Assembly: GCA_031216915.1 (NCBI GenBank)
Contig: CM062292.1
Coordinates: 204,559,262 to 204,623,261, forward strand
Direction: 5' to 3'
Source: Pictodentalium vernedei
Lineage: Eukaryota > Mollusca > Scaphopoda > Dentaliida > Dentaliidae
DNA length: 64,000 bases
Numbering within the stretch: the first letter of the stretch is position 1; each line of letters opens with the position of its first letter. The position numbers were made by a program, and so were the translations under genes. The notes under the pieces are model-generated. The model was not told the origin of the DNA. It made no database searches and was given only the letters and a program-made list of their open reading frames with translations. Positions 12,099 through 23,755 of this stretch are shown here, one piece after another.

Positions 12099-12599
12099 CA
12101 CTGCAAAAAATAAAGGTTCTCTTTAGAACCAAAACTGGTTCCAATCTTGTCCCTGAGATGGAGCCAGTTCTGTTTAAACTGTATTTATTTCAAATGAAAT
12201 ACATTTAAAATGATTAACATTAAATATTAACAGAATTAAACATAAACGGAGTGGGGGGGGGGGGGGGGTTCAGTCGTAAGTTTAGAGCTTATACGAGGTT
12301 GTCTCAAATCATTATTAAGCAAAGGAGATATGAACAGTTGGCATATCGAACCAGTTTTGGTTCTTTTCAAAACTGTTCATATCTCCTTTGTTTCAAAATG
12401 TTTGGCGACTGCGTTGAATAAGCTCCAAGTTTAGTGCTGAATCTACTTCAGTTCATGTAATATTCAGTTAAAATTGAATGCTAATCTTGGTAAATGTATT
12501 TGATTTGAAATAAATACTGTTTAAACAGAACTGGTTCCATCTCAGGGACAAGACTTGAACCAGTTTTGGTTCTAAAGGGAACCTATATTTTTTGCAGTG
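12099..12599. repeat. MITE with ~110-bp TIRs (CACTGCAAAAAAT ends)
   Basis: 12099-12210 and 12490-12599 are inverted copies: CACTGCAAAAAATAAAGGTTC, AACTGGTTCCA, TCCCTGAGATGG, GTTTAAAC. A smaller inverted pair around GAGATATGAACAGTT / AACTGTTCATATCTC lies inside at 12326-12395. No coding capacity and no clear target duplication, so the superfamily is undecided. Confidence 0.75.
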
Positions 12600-12930
12600 T
12601 AGGAGTGGGTGGTGAAAGATCCTTTTGATGTTGTCCAAATTCGATATTTAATACTCCTGTCACGACAGTCATCTTGACATTGGTTTCTGTCAATTTACGA
12701 AAAAAATTGATGATCAGTCTCATCTTATGGTGATTATGTTGAGAGTGGAAGGTTCCTATCGATAATTGTCCGGATTCGATATTCAGAATGGTTGCGACAA
12801 GCAGACTCATCTGACACGGTAGTCATCTTGATTTTTCTTTTGGTTAACTTAGTAGCTTAGTAAAGAGCACTTTGGCTGATTAGTCTTACGTCTTGGCGAT
12901 ATGTTGAAGGTGGTAGTGTAAAATTCCTTT

Positions 12931-13153
12931 CCATAAAACTTTTACAACTGTATTTTCTATAATTGTATTTTTTTTATTTATGACTTTAATGGGTTGAAAT
13001 GAACCATTAGCATTTTCAAAGGATTGGCAATCTGCCAGTTGGCAATTTGCCATATCTTTTAAAATGCTAATGATTTATTTTAGTCAGTTCCTTTAAAAAG
13101 TAGAAAATACAATTCTAGAAAATACAATTGTAAAAGTTTTATAGCATTGGCCC
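12931..13153. repeat. Palindromic MITE family 2, copy 2
   Basis: Ends CCATAAAACTTTTACAACTG / CAATTGTAAAAGTTTTATAG, with centre CCAGTTGGCAATTTGCC, as in the copy at 5422. Confidence 0.65.
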
Positions 13154-13661
13154 AGATTCGAAAATCAATAAGGCTGCCACGGTAATCATATTGATTTTGC
13201 CATGGCAGCCACAATTTTTTTTTCGTTTTCGCTAGTTGGCCCAATAGTGACATTATTGATAAGTTTCATCTTTTGTTGACGTACTGAGGATGGGCAACTG
13301 AAGGTTCCTTCCGATAAACGGCTTGTTGAAACTTAGAGCTCATTGATATGGGTGTTACTGAAAGTGGGTTGCACTCACATTTCAGGCATGGTATGATATA
13401 TCAACTTGTTTAACCTGTTTTATATTTGCATAGATCATAGTTACCGACACACTTCATTTTTTATGCAACCAATGGTAATGCTGGGGGGGGGGGGGGGGGG
13501 TAAAATCAACACTTTGTGTTGCTCTTGTTTGTACATGTATTATGCGTAAATTCGTTAACTTCAAAAACATTTATCAACCCATCTTTACAAAACATGTTGT
13601 ATCTAACATTGAATATGTCGTAAACGTGATCACAATGTAGGATTACATGAATTAATAATTA

Positions 13662-13792
13662 CCTGTTGCTAAGATAAAATTTCTATCACCCCGATCTCTA
13701 AGGAAATTGTCTCCAGGAATAAACGCATCGATCTCGGCAAACGGAATATTTGTCTCCATCCCACTGCACGCCAAGCCGGATAGTTGGGACAT
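13662..13792 (-). other. Weak candidate first coding exon
   Basis: Reading leftward from ATG at 13792, 44 codons stay open (starting MSQLSGLACSG, later IPFAEIDAFIPGDNFLRDRG) and end at CAACAG|GTAATT, a plausible 5' splice site near 13662. Composition looks protein-like, but I recognise no family and no following exon. A rival start faces the other way 11 bp upstream. Confidence 0.25.
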
Positions 13793-13803
13793 CGTAGATT
13801 GCA

Positions 13804-13849
13804 ATGGCGTGGTTTATACTATTGTTTCTGACTTTCCTGCACAGCCAAG
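13804..13849 (+). other. Weak candidate signal-peptide exon
   Basis: ATG at 13804 opens a short hydrophobic leader MAWFILLFLTFLHSQ that ends exactly at CCAAG|GTAAGT, a consensus 5' splice site. A 46-nt first exon ending in phase 1 is common for secreted animal proteins, including lectins. The downstream exon cannot be assigned; the lectin-like exon at 50359 also needs a phase-1 donor, but 36 kb and several mobile elements separate them. Confidence 0.3.
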
Positions 13850-14109
13850 GTAAGTCAGATATATTTAGGTTGGAGGAAAGGAAGTGTGGAAAATGAACGG
13901 GGCATCTATATTTTCCGACTGTTGTTATTGTTTGAAAGCGATGGCAGCTTTTGAATTCATGCTTGTATGGTTGCTCATATAGATCGTTTATTTTTTCATC
14001 AACTCAAGAAAGTACCCAAAACAGGGAAAATAGAGTTGCATTTTCAAACATTTCCTTTTTGTTTTCGACTGGCAATTTATGAAAGAAAAGATCAGTGTCA
14101 TTGATACAA

Positions 14110-14890
14110 TATATAGCTTAACCCTATGCAATGATGATTTTAGGTTCCAACGCAATTTATTATTTTAATTATTGCTGCTTCTTTAATTTTTCAAAATATT
14201 TCAACAAAACCATATTATGTGGAGTCTCATTGGAACGAGCATGCGCACACTAAAAACTAAAGTGTTAAAACTGACACTTTCAATGTGTTAAACCCATTCT
14301 AACTCTTAGCCTTTGATTTTTACACTCAAAGTACAATGCTTTAAGCACTTAGACATTACAATCGTCAGACATCTGAAACTTGAATGAATGGCACTTCCCA
14401 TGTGTCTAGCATTGGTGGTTCTTCCAGAATCGTCCATAATTTGATTTGCGTTTGGTGGGTACATAATTAAAAGGACACAACGCAGATGACGCGGATCAGG
14501 CTCGAGAGTTCGATCCGGATCCCCGCCATCTGCGTTGTTTCCTTTTAAGTGTCTCGACATTACACTTGTCAAGTGGTATTATTGTAACACCTGTCAAGTT
14601 CTGGGATATCTACACTTGAACAAAGTGCTAGTTCAGCACTTAGTAAGTGTTAAATACAGCACTTCAAGTGTAGTTTTTAACACTTTAGTTTTTAGCGTGT
14701 GATTTCGTTGAAAAAAATTCTTTGTTTAATTTGTAAATTGGACAGGCAGGTGCGGCTCAATGAGCTTGCTCCAGTGAAGCGTCACAAGCTATGGTTTGGG
14801 GGAAAATTGAATAAATAATAAAATTCGAAATTTCATTTTTAGAATGACGCTGGCCGGATATGGTCGTTACATTAGCAAAAGGTTAAAGGC
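14110..14890. repeat. Degraded piggyBac-type MITE copy split by another MITE
   Basis: Left half (about 14190-14243: CAACAAAACCATATTATGTG, TCATTGGAACGAGC) and right half (about 14760-14886: CTCAATGAGCTTGCTCCAGTG, TCACAAGCTATGG, ending AAAAGGTTAAA) match the central palindrome and end of the family whose best copies are at 18479 and 61758. The element at 14245-14701 lies between them. Confidence 0.4.
14245..14701. repeat. MITE with ACACTAAAAACTAAAGTGTT inverted ends
   Basis: Left ACACTAAAAACTAAAGTGTT and right AACACTTTAGTTTTTAGCGT are inverted copies. An inner inverted pair AAAAGGACACAACGCAGATG / CATCTGCGTTGTTTCCTTTT spans 14469-14547. No coding capacity. It interrupts the degraded MITE above, so it is younger. 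Confidence 0.65.
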
Positions 14891-15319
14891 TGAAGTTGCT
14901 CTCTCCCCACCCCCCCCCCCCCCCCCGTGTGGCGTGCGTGTGTGTGGGTGTGTGTGTGTGTGTAGGTGAAGGTGGGTATGTGAGTGTATGTGCAACTATC
15001 TTTCCGTGGGAGGTTGTACAAAAACACTCTGATATTCCTAGGCGCCAAAGAATACCGAGGTCATTTCCTCGCTCCCTCAGTATGTATACCCTTTTACGCG
15101 ATTCCATATCCCTTTACACGATTCCGGAAGTGGTAGAGAATATGGCGTTCAGCTGTTAGGGTACCTCGAGAAAGTTATGCGGTGTTATCCCCCACACCTA
15201 CCCTCGATATTTTAGTATATTATACTTAATTTTATGTATTTAATTATGTAATTTGCCATATTGAATCACTGTTTATATTATATGAATATTTTATTCTAAT
15301 CATATTTTTACTGTGTATA

Positions 15320-16850
15320 AAAGCAAGAGGCCCAACGGGGCCTGAGGCGCTCACCCTGACCAGAACCCAATATCAAAGTCCAAAAATGAATCTACTTTAA
15401 GCAATCTATCTCCATAGGATCCATTGTCAATCATTGAGCCCCCAGGAGTGACTAAAATAGTCAAAGCACCATGCCTTTTCTTCAGTTAATCATAATGTAA
15501 AAAGTGGAGCTCCTGTATGGAGCCCTTTGATACAGCCTATGCGAATTAATCTTAGTTACACACCTCTAGAGGTGCTCAATAAAAAAATGTCCAATTCTTC
15601 AACCACATGGCCAATTCCGGCTTGCATAGGGGGCCCAAATGTTAACCCAGGCACTCGATTTGAACAAACCGGAATCTCACCCCTCTAGAGATGTTGTATA
15701 CCAAATATGAAAGCATTCTGACTGGTGGATCAGAAGAAGAAGATTTTTAAAGAAATTTCCTCATATTGCACTAATTTAAAATACGGGCTACCATGGGGAG
15801 CCCAAATATTAACACAGGGACCCGATTTGAACAAACTTGAATCTGACACCCCGAGAGGTGGTGTAAGCAAAATATGAAAGGATTCTGAATTCTGAATCTG
15901 AAGAAGAAGATTTTTGAAGAAAGTCCTCATATTACACTAAGTTAAAATTCGGGTTCCCATAGAGAGGCCAACTATTAACCCAGGCACTCGATTTGAACAA
16001 ACTTGAATCTGACCTCCCCCCCCCCCCCCCCCACCCACCCAAAGAGACGCTGTAAACCAAATATGAAAGGATTCTGACTGCTGAATCCGAAGAAGATTTT
16101 TGAAGAAATTCTCTCATATTACAAAGAATTCCATATGGAACCTAAATTTTAACCAAAACACTCGATTTGAACAAAGTTGAATCTGACCCTCCTAGAGATG
16201 TTGTATACCAAATATGAAAGCGTTCCAACTGGTGTATCTGAAGAAGAAGATTTTTTAAGAACTTTTCTCATATTGCATTAAGTTAAAATTCGGGCTCCCA
16301 TAGGAAGCCCAAATATTAACCCAGGTACGCGATTTGAATAAACTTGAATCTGAGCCCCTGGAGATGTTGTATACCAAATATGAAGCAATCTGACTGGTAG
16401 ATCTGAAGAAGAAATTTTTTAAAGAAATTTCTTCATTTTGCACTAAGTTAAAATTTGGGCTACCATAGGGAGCCCAAATATTAACCGGGGACCTGATTTG
16501 AACAAACTGGATCTGCCCCCCTCCCCGCCCTCCAGAGATGCTTGTATACCAAATATGAAAGGATTTTGATTGGTGGATCTGAAGAAAAAGATTTTAAAAC
16601 TTTTCCCCATATTGCACTAAGTTACAATTTTGGTCTTCCATAGGACTTTGCTTGAACAATCTTTAATCTGACCCTCATAACAATGATGTATGCCAAACAT
16701 TAAAAGATTCTGACTGGTGGTTCTGAAGAAGATTTTAAAGATTATTCGCCATATTTCCCTAAGTTAAAGATGGGGGCTCCTGTATTGAGCCCAAATATGA
16801 ACCAAGAGGCTTCATTTTAACAAACTTGTATCTGCCCCCCCCCCCCCCCC
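15320..16850. repeat. ~170-bp tandem array, eight or more degenerate units
   Basis: Units recur near 15605, 15775, 15943, 16115, 16280, 16448, 16621 and 16763. Each contains a variant of AAGTTAAAATTCGGGCTCCC, AGCCCAAATATTAACCCAGG, GATTTGAACAAACTTGAATC, ACCAAATATGAAAG and GATCTGAAGAAGAAGATTTT. The left edge GAGGCCCAACGGGGCCTGAG (about 15330) is a short palindrome. Spacing is 165-173 bp except the last unit (142). Open frames within it run in both directions and are not evidence of coding. Confidence 0.8.
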
Positions 16851-17445
16851 CCCCCCCCACCCCACTCCCTATGGATGTTGTATACCAAATATCAGAAGAT
16901 CAGACCATTGGTCTGGAGAAATTTTTTTTTTTTAATTTTTGCAAATGTGCTAACTCAGCATTTTTTCTATTCCCCCCCCCCCCCCCCCACGCCCTACAGA
17001 ACACCCCGATGACAATTTTTTTACCATTCAATTCTACTTTTCCTAAGGATGTTGCATAACAAATAACAGTTCTCTATTCCGTGTGGTTTGGGAATATGGG
17101 CGTTTGAAAATAGTTCTATTTTCAGCTCCTGAGGTTCCCACGGGGACACATGACAATTTTTTGGCTTGAGTCAAGTACATATGACCCAATAATACCACAT
17201 ACCAAATTTGGTTCAAATCGGACCATTAGTTCAGAACATAGAAACTTTGGGTGGGGCCAAAAATCTTGCTCCTCCTATTACAAAGGCAAATATTGCTCCA
17301 CGAACTTCGTTTGAACAAACGTGATTCTGCACCTCAAAAAAAAGCTCCATACCAAATATCAAGTCATTGTACCCACTGGTTCATGAGATGAAGATTTTAC
17401 AAATATTTGGGACTGGGCACTCTGTGCAAGCAAGGGATCCCCGTG

Positions 17446-17588
17446 TACAGAATTTGGCCGACTTGGGAGCTTCATTGCATGAGGAGTGGCAGAAGTTGCT
17501 TCTGGATCGTATCAGAAGGCTCACTAGTAGCATTAGGAGGAGGATTCAGGCTGTCATCCGAGCACATGGTGGATACACTCGCTACTGA
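17446..17588 (+). pseudogene. Tc1/mariner transposase C-terminal fragment
   Basis: One frame reads LADLGASLHEEWQ, LDRIRRLTSSIRRRIQAVIR and AHGGYTRY before a stop, the typical C-terminus of Tc1-family transposases. Everything upstream (helix-turn-helix and catalytic core) is missing. It is a different subfamily from the relic at 3075. Confidence 0.75.
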
Positions 17589-17931
17589 TGTCAGACACTG
17601 CCTCTGTTTTCAGGAGATCACAAGTTATATTTTCTGCCAGTAATTACCGGCATTGTTTCATCATGGATCGTACCAGCACCATGCTTACTGAAAGAACATT
17701 TTTCCATCACTAGTGACAGATATGTGTAATTAGCGCCATTAAAATACTGCATATTTTTCTTTATTGTGTTGTTTTTCATTTATCAATACACCATTCTTTC
17801 CGCAAACAATGACTTTTGTAATCACAGTTTCTATTAACACCACTGCGAAAAAACAGGGGGTGCTTAATTAAGTTCCAGGTGTATATTAACAATCAGAGGC
17901 TGCTGGGGGGGGGGGAGGGGGGGGGGGTCTA

Positions 17932-18109
17932 TATTCCAAACTTGGGAGAAGGCGTATGTATGTATTAATTTGTATATATATCGCCTATGCCAAGCAGGAA
18001 TTCCACCAGGCATCTTCCTATATTCCAAACTTGGGAGAAGGCGTATGTATGTATTAATTTGTATATATATCGCCTATGCCAAGCAGGAATTCCACCAGGC
18101 ATCTTCCTA
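17932..18109. repeat. Perfect-looking tandem duplication of an ~88-bp unit
   Basis: ATATTCCAAACTTGGGAGAA to CCAGGCATCTTCCTA appears twice head to tail without visible differences, implying a very recent duplication or an assembly artefact. Confidence 0.85.
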
Positions 18110-18149
18110 ACACCGCGCCACTGGACTGAAAACTGTAAAAAAATTTTAG

Positions 18150-18247
18150 GAAGGTGGCCTCGACGGGAATCGATCCCAGGTCTACACACAAATTTTCAAC
18201 GTGCAGCCTTGGGATTGCACGTTGAAAATCTTGATTGGTCTACCACA
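18150..18247 (-). repeat. tRNA-like SINE head (possible)
   Basis: On the minus strand, TGGTAGACCA resembles an A box and GGGATCGATTCCCGTC a B box. Between them lies an inverted pair TTTTCAACGTGCA / TGCACGTTGAAAAT. The tandem unit at 17932 would be its tail. It could equally be a chance resemblance. Confidence 0.35.
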
Positions 18248-18478
18248 CAAATTCACTGAGTATCTATTTTATAAATTCCGATCGTATCACTGACTCTGCC
18301 TTTCGGATTCAACGGGCTAAAGTGAGAAAAAAGTAGCGGAAAAAGACCGGAACCTAAACACTTGGGAATGTGTACATGTATACTGGCAAAAGTGACCATG
18401 CTTCGGAAGTTGATTCTGACCTTAAATGTTTTAAATTTTAATTCTCACGAACTGCGAGAATCAGTTTTCAAGTATTAA

Positions 18479-18719
18479 CCCTTTACCCAACGTAACGGCA
18501 AAACCGACTAGCGCTATTAAAAAAAATCGCCAATTAAGTTTCATTATTTTTTTTATTTGTTGTCTCAAAAACATAGGTTATGACCCCTCATTGGAACGAG
18601 CTCGCCGAGCTCGTTCCATTGAGTTGTCATAACCTATGTTCCTGAGACAAAAAATGAAAAAAATAGTTATTCAAGAATTTTTTTTCAGGTGTCGTCTGCT
18701 TTTCATGTCAGGTAAAGGG
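18479..18719. repeat. piggyBac-type MITE, copy 2 (perfect TTAA duplication)
   Basis: TTAA at 18475-18478 and 18720-18723 bounds CCCTTTACCCAACG ... TCAGGTAAAGGG. The central palindrome ACATAGGTTATGACCCCTC / GTTGTCATAACCTATGTTC encloses GAACGAGCTCGCCGAGCTCG. Same family as 8938, 20097, 50599 and 61758. Confidence 0.85.
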
Positions 18720-18723
18720 TTAA

Positions 18724-20092
18724 ATAATTTAGAATTAGAGAGTACTGTTATAGCCTTGCCAGTGCAATCAGTTCACATTCTATAGTAAAAACAAACCTCA
18801 TATTTATAGATTTACTAGAGTTCAACCCTTTAGGACCAAGTTCTAATTTTGGCGAGTTTCTTGTCTAACATGAACATGTTGAACAAATGATCCAATATAC
18901 ATGATTTCAGTGGTCTTTTCGAAGAAGGTTTAGAGTACCTTGTCAGTGGTTTTTGGTGAAGTTACGGTTGCCTATATAGTCAGGCAAGTCTTCTCTAGAC
19001 ACCACTGCCAAGGTAAAGTTTTACATTATGGGAGAGCCAAAAATAAATAGAATTACCCGGGTCTTTAAAGATACTTTCCGAATCTGTGAGAAGAATCGAA
19101 GGAATATTTTGCGAGAATCAAAGTTGAATATCATTGTTTTCTTTGCGAGAATCATTTGCGTGTTTTGATTTTGATTCTCGTGTGGCCTTTAAGCACCGGG
19201 TTTCATTTCGCCCGCACATACAACTAGGAGATACTTCGCACAAAAGTGTATAGTCGTATGAATATTTGTATGTAAAATACAAGTTCAAGAGTGGATAAAA
19301 TGGAAATTTCCTCCACATGCCTGAATTGTATTAATCAAGTATGTGAAGTTCAAGAATAAGTCCATAAAACCAAGAAGAATCGAGGTAGAAGGTTTTTGTC
19401 GTAAGAATATTAAAATTTAGAACCATTTCCAAAGTGAAGATAATTTGGCTGAAAACTGTGGAATACACTTCTAGAGTATGCACGTGTTTCGTGGTAATGG
19501 TTGCATTTGTATAGTTTCATTAAACTCGTAACACAGATGAAGGAGTTCAACACGCACTCGCATGTGTTCGATCTCTCTAACAAAATCGAAGACGAGTCTT
19601 ATAAAATAAACATAACTCTTTACCCAACATACATTATCTGCTGTACAGTCTGGCCGTAGTAAATAATTCATGTCTTTAAATTTACGTGAAAGTTAAAAGA
19701 AATAAAAAAAAAATCGGTAATGAGGTTAAAAATATCAACTGGATGCAGATTTTAAAAAAAAACTGAACAAGGAGGTACGAGATATTCGGATGGATAATCA
19801 AATATAAATTCTATAAAGCCACTGACTTGAAAAAAATGTTATGTCAATAATTCTGTTAATTCTGAAAGAAAAAATAAATCAACTGCCTCTTTGAAAATGA
19901 CCTTGAAAACCAATAACAACATCACGAATGCAATTTTTTCTTTGTGAATACGACTGTACTTCTCCATAGATGATTTCAGATGCTTCTAACAAAAGGTGGA
20001 TCGTTATAATTATCTGTTTGTAAACTAAAAAGATTCTATAAACTGCTTAAACACTGTACCACATATGAGCCAATACGTAAATCCTGTTTTAG
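18724..20092. other. Non-coding host DNA
   Basis: No gene or named repeat. Open frames near 19118-19318 and 19471-19671 show no recognisable domain. Confidence 0.45.
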
Positions 20093-20096
20093 TTAA

Positions 20097-20325
20097 CCCT
20101 TTACCCAAAGTGACGGCCTAAACCGGCCAGCGCTATTCACAAAATTCACCATTCAATTATCATTTTTGTCACAAAAATATAGCTTATGACCCTTCATTGG
20201 AACGAGCTCATTGAACTCGTTCCAATAAGGGGACATAAGCTATGTTTTTGAGGAAAAAATTAAAAAATTAGTTTTTCAAGAATTTTGTTTGCGAGTGTCG
20301 TCTGCTTTTCGAGTTAGGTGAAGGA
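20097..20325. repeat. piggyBac-type MITE, copy 3
   Basis: TTAA at 20093-20096 and 20326-20329. Ends CCCTTTACCCAAAG / AGGTGAAGG (one end mutated). Centre ATAGCTTATGACCC ... GGGGACATAAGCTAT around GAACGAGCTCATTGAACTCG. Confidence 0.8.
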
Positions 20326-20329
20326 TTAA

Positions 20330-22642
20330 ATGAAGATAAACTTGCTGTCTGTTGCCAATCGTCAAAGAGAGGGAGAGGAAGAGGAAGAGGGAGTGGTTTT
20401 ACTCATGCGTACCTGATATCACACTAGAGGATATATATCACTTTTCTCTGGAATTTCCTTTTGGAAATTAATCATGAAGAACGACTAAAATCCTAAAATG
20501 CCCGAGTACAAAACGCAGAGAGGAGGGCAGAATAAATTGAAGTGCGTATTCCATAGATATATTTTCGCATATAAACTTATGAAAAGCAGTTTATACAAAA
20601 AACACAGAATCTCTCTTTAATATAGAAGGTTCATTGGCATTTAAAAGTACGGCAGATCGGGAAGAACAAAATGATGGAATGCCAAAAGTCTTGTCCTGAA
20701 ACCAATGCTTTCTCGTCGTTCTAAATATCTTCTCATCAGAAGTGATTCTTGTACAGGGATAATTCTGATCCAATTATGAGTTATATTCAGCCACACAACC
20801 TGGTAATGTTTTTAGAAAACCAATAGTATATTATTTACGACTCTCTTCACACTGAGTTTGAAATAAACTTATAAAATCTAGAGAAGACTGGTACAAAAAC
20901 ATTCATATTACTGTTTAAACCATGCTTAAAAGTTCACAGATACGCCAACTTTCTAAACAATGACTGCATTTGCCTTTTAATTCAAGCGCGATGCCAAATT
21001 GTTCAACAAAGGTACCTAATCATCCCAAACTAGGAGCTGAATCGTGCGGGTGCCGAGTTATCTAGGAAATAACACCGGTTCTATAGGATATGAAAGCATG
21101 AAAGAATCCCATTGACAACAGTATTGACCTTCCACTTTCTGCTACCCTAAGCTGTTTTGGGATAAATTGCCTACACTTCCACAAAGTATTTAATCTCTTA
21201 GAAAAATAATGTAGAGAAAATATATGGCTCCACATGAAATAGATATATAAATTTTGAATATACCTTACTACCATGTGGTCTCTCAGCCAGTGACCTTTAC
21301 TCTTTTTTATGCCTCATGTGTTTGAGTGATTCTCGCATATTCCGGCACAAAGTCACAAGCAAACCCTGTTTATCTTTCATAAAATGGACGAATCAAAATT
21401 TTAATTAACGATTTTAACTCCCCACATGCTGACGGCGGATATTTCTGCCCAGGACAGGATTTTGCTTGTCATTGAAATAAGTACAAGTTAGGCACATTTA
21501 ATCAATCCCCTCCACACTGAATGGATTTCTTCACCAAAGATTTCTTGAGTTAACTTTTGGAGGAAGTTTTCTTCAATTCTATTCATGGCTGCTGTGGGGC
21601 AGCCATGACTAGCTTTGATGAAAAAGTACTTGAAAATACTCAGTGGGTAAAGAGGCAAACCCACCAGATATCAAACCAATCAGTTCATCATCCCTCTTCA
21701 ATCCTTCTCACAGTTTTGGAAGTCAAGTAAATTTGGTGGCGTTTTCAATTTTATAAGCTTTCGTAAGCTATAACACTAAATGCGGTAAAACATCACTCGA
21801 GTCTAGGTGTGTGTGTTGTTATTAGAGAGAATTGTTTCTTTTGGTAATACGATCCCTTTTCTCTCAAAATAAAAAAAAAACAGTGTTAATAATATCCTCA
21901 ATGCTATTGACTCACAAGTCATTCGACCAGAAAACAGTTGAATAATAGTCTAAAATGCATTGTCAAACGGTAAAGCAAGTGCCTTACATGTCATTTGCGT
22001 GGCGTGGAGACAAACGGGAATGAGAGTACTTGAGATTGACACAATAGGATGCATCTACTTTCTTTTACTGTTTAACAGAAACATGGTATTAAGTTCTATA
22101 ATCGGAGTAATAATTATCGGATATGTTTAGCAGTTTCCGAAATATTATTCTTGACAACTACAACACAAACGGAGAAATGTCGATGACAGTTTGCTTTGCC
22201 CTGCATTATCGCATTATGGAAACAATGAACAAATAAAAAAACAACAACAACAAAAAAAAAACAACAAAAAAAAAAAGAAAAAAAGAAGAAGAATTGAAAG
22301 TTAAAAAATACTTAAAATAAATCATGAAACTATCATTCGTTGTAGTTGAAATATTTTCCACTTTTTTAGCTTCGGGTGTCAATTGAATGCTCCGGAGAGA
22401 TCAAATATAGGATAGGCAAAGTTCACGGAGTGCTAGAAGGTATCACAGTACTAAATGTTTTCCCATTAGAACGTTCAAGCGAAAAAATAACATGATCGCA
22501 TGACTTTATTTTGTTGGCATTTAAATATCCTTCTATAGAGCGTCAGACAACTTTGTCTGATCCGTAAACAGTAGGGGAGTGGGGGGGGGGGGGGGGGGGG
22601 TCATGCAACAAACTAGAGAGAAAAACTGACAGGAAGGGAAGT
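20330..22642. other. Non-coding host DNA up to the Polinton
   Basis: AT-rich, with poly-A/CAA low complexity at 22230-22295 and a poly-G run at 22582-22600. I see no gene on either strand. Confidence 0.45.
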
Positions 22643-22648
22643 ACCGGT
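22643..22648. repeat. 6-bp target-site duplication ACCGGT (left; right copy 41356-41361)
   Basis: ACCGGT lies immediately outside AGTAGGTATATA on the left and immediately outside the inverted copy TATATACCTACT on the right. Because ACCGGT is its own reverse complement, it can be mistaken for part of the inverted repeat. Six-base duplications and AG-starting ends are defining features of Mavericks/Polintons. Confidence 0.85.
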
Positions 22649-23107
22649 AGTAGGTATATACTGCGGATTTACCAATCACTTTGTACATGTACGTGTACAC
22701 GATGCGTTCACCAACGTGGAATTCGGTGTTAAATCGCATGCTTGTTCACAAAAATGTACAGTGATGTTGAATCACCCATGTTTTTTGTGACTCCTAGATC
22801 GCACTTTTAACGTTCAAATACCCGTGGTGAACGCGCGTTTTTAAAAAAAGGGTGAAATTGTACATCTTCACTTTTATCTTTTACTTTAAAAATTTTTGTC
22901 GACGTTCCCATCGCAGATCAGACCATCGATCCATCGTTGGTGAACGTGAGCAAAAAATTCTGGGCTATCATCAAAAAAACGGTCTGCGGATTGTACATCA
23001 GTGATCCAGAATCCGCTATTGTTTTGAGGCGGTGGGTTTTTCCCATTTATGACGTCATTAGGGGAATTCCCCACTATTGACCAATCGGATCGCTCGATTC
23101 TCATAAA
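22649..23107 (+). repeat. Polinton left terminal inverted repeat
   Basis: About 459 bp, inverted relative to 40870-41355, with scattered substitutions. It contains the CRE/AP-1-like palindrome ATGACGTCAT near 23049-23058, which is conserved in the right copy. The outermost bases are AGTAGGTATATA. An open frame spanning each arm is a by-product of the conserved sequence and I do not call it a gene. Confidence 0.9.
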
Positions 23108-23187
23108 TTCAATCATACAGAGTTATCTCCCCTCGTCGTGGGGTGGGTGGGGGGAATACCCGAGGAAATAAGTGAAAAAAGTGATCG

Positions 23188-23210
23188 ATATATATAGGAG
23201 AGAGAAAAAA
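23188..23210 (+). promoter_or_regulatory. TATA-type promoter motif upstream of the first Polinton gene
   Basis: TATATATAGGAGAGAGAAAAA lies about 75 bp before the ATG at 23284. Close relatives of this motif precede other genes of the element at 25911, 35404 and 35484, each 80-200 bp upstream of a start, so it is a good promoter candidate. Confidence 0.5.
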
Positions 23211-23283
23211 ATATAAATAAATAGTTATTTAAAAAAATAAATATATCAAATCGAATAGATAATAAAAAAAAAATACGTAAATC

Positions 23284-23658
23284 ATGAGCGATTCTCAGAC
23301 TATTAGAGCGAGGTTTCTTTTAAACATGCTGATGAGAGCATATGCAATCTGCGTGAACGAACAACTACATCCCATCTTGTTAGAACGATGCGTCGGATGT
23401 CGGGATTATCTAGACTTCGATCACGAGAATCATTCGTGTCTGACGATGGAAAGGGAAGATACGGTCGTCATGTATTTTGAACCAGCGTTCGAACGCGTTA
23501 AATTCAACGATGTGATCACGTTTTGGAAGAGATTAGTCTTCTGTAAGAATCGAGACAGGCCTACAGATTCGGAAGAACTGAAATTGGCACGTAGAAGTTT
23601 GACTTTAGAAGACAAGGGATGCATCAAGAAATTATTGCTGAACGAAGCATACGTCTAA
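23284..23658 (+). CDS. Small zinc-binding Polinton protein (function unknown)
   Basis: A 124-residue protein. C36-x2-C39, H47, H50 and C52 form a likely zinc site, preceded by a helical hydrophobic region (residues 8-33) and followed by a segment with EDTVVMYFEP and FWKRLVFC. I associate this arrangement with small conserved proteins of animal Polinton-like elements, but no activity is known to me. It is the first gene of the rightward block, about 175 bp inside the inverted repeat and preceded by the TATATATAGGAGAGAG motif. The start at 23284 is the first ATG after an AT-rich leader. The frame is intact, so purifying selection may have held until recently. It could regulate transcription or be a virion component; neither is shown. 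Confidence 0.75.
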   Translation: MSDSQTIRARFLLNMLMRAYAICVNEQLHPILLERCVGCRDYLDFDHENHSCLTMEREDTVVMYFEPAFERVKFNDVITFWKRLVFCKNRDRPTDSEELKLARRSLTLEDKGCIKKLLLNEAYV

Positions 23659-23755
23659 GTTTTTTCCGTTGATATAAAATAAGGGAGAGTAGAAAATAAA
23701 AAAATAAATACACACATAAAATTTTTATCTAATATTAGAAGAAAAAAAACAAAAA

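Noticed and set aside
14883..15159. Small genes on both strands around a GT-rich tract
   Set aside because: Frames depend on poly-C and GT microsatellite sequence at 14907-14962.
16826..17059. Proline-rich protein
   Set aside because: Translation of poly-C runs at the end of the tandem array.
22886..23116. Open frame across the left Polinton TIR, mirrored at 40786-41124
   Set aside because: The two frames are the same inverted-repeat sequence. They lack any recognisable domain and the copies differ by indels that do not respect a frame. Treated as TIR, not genes.
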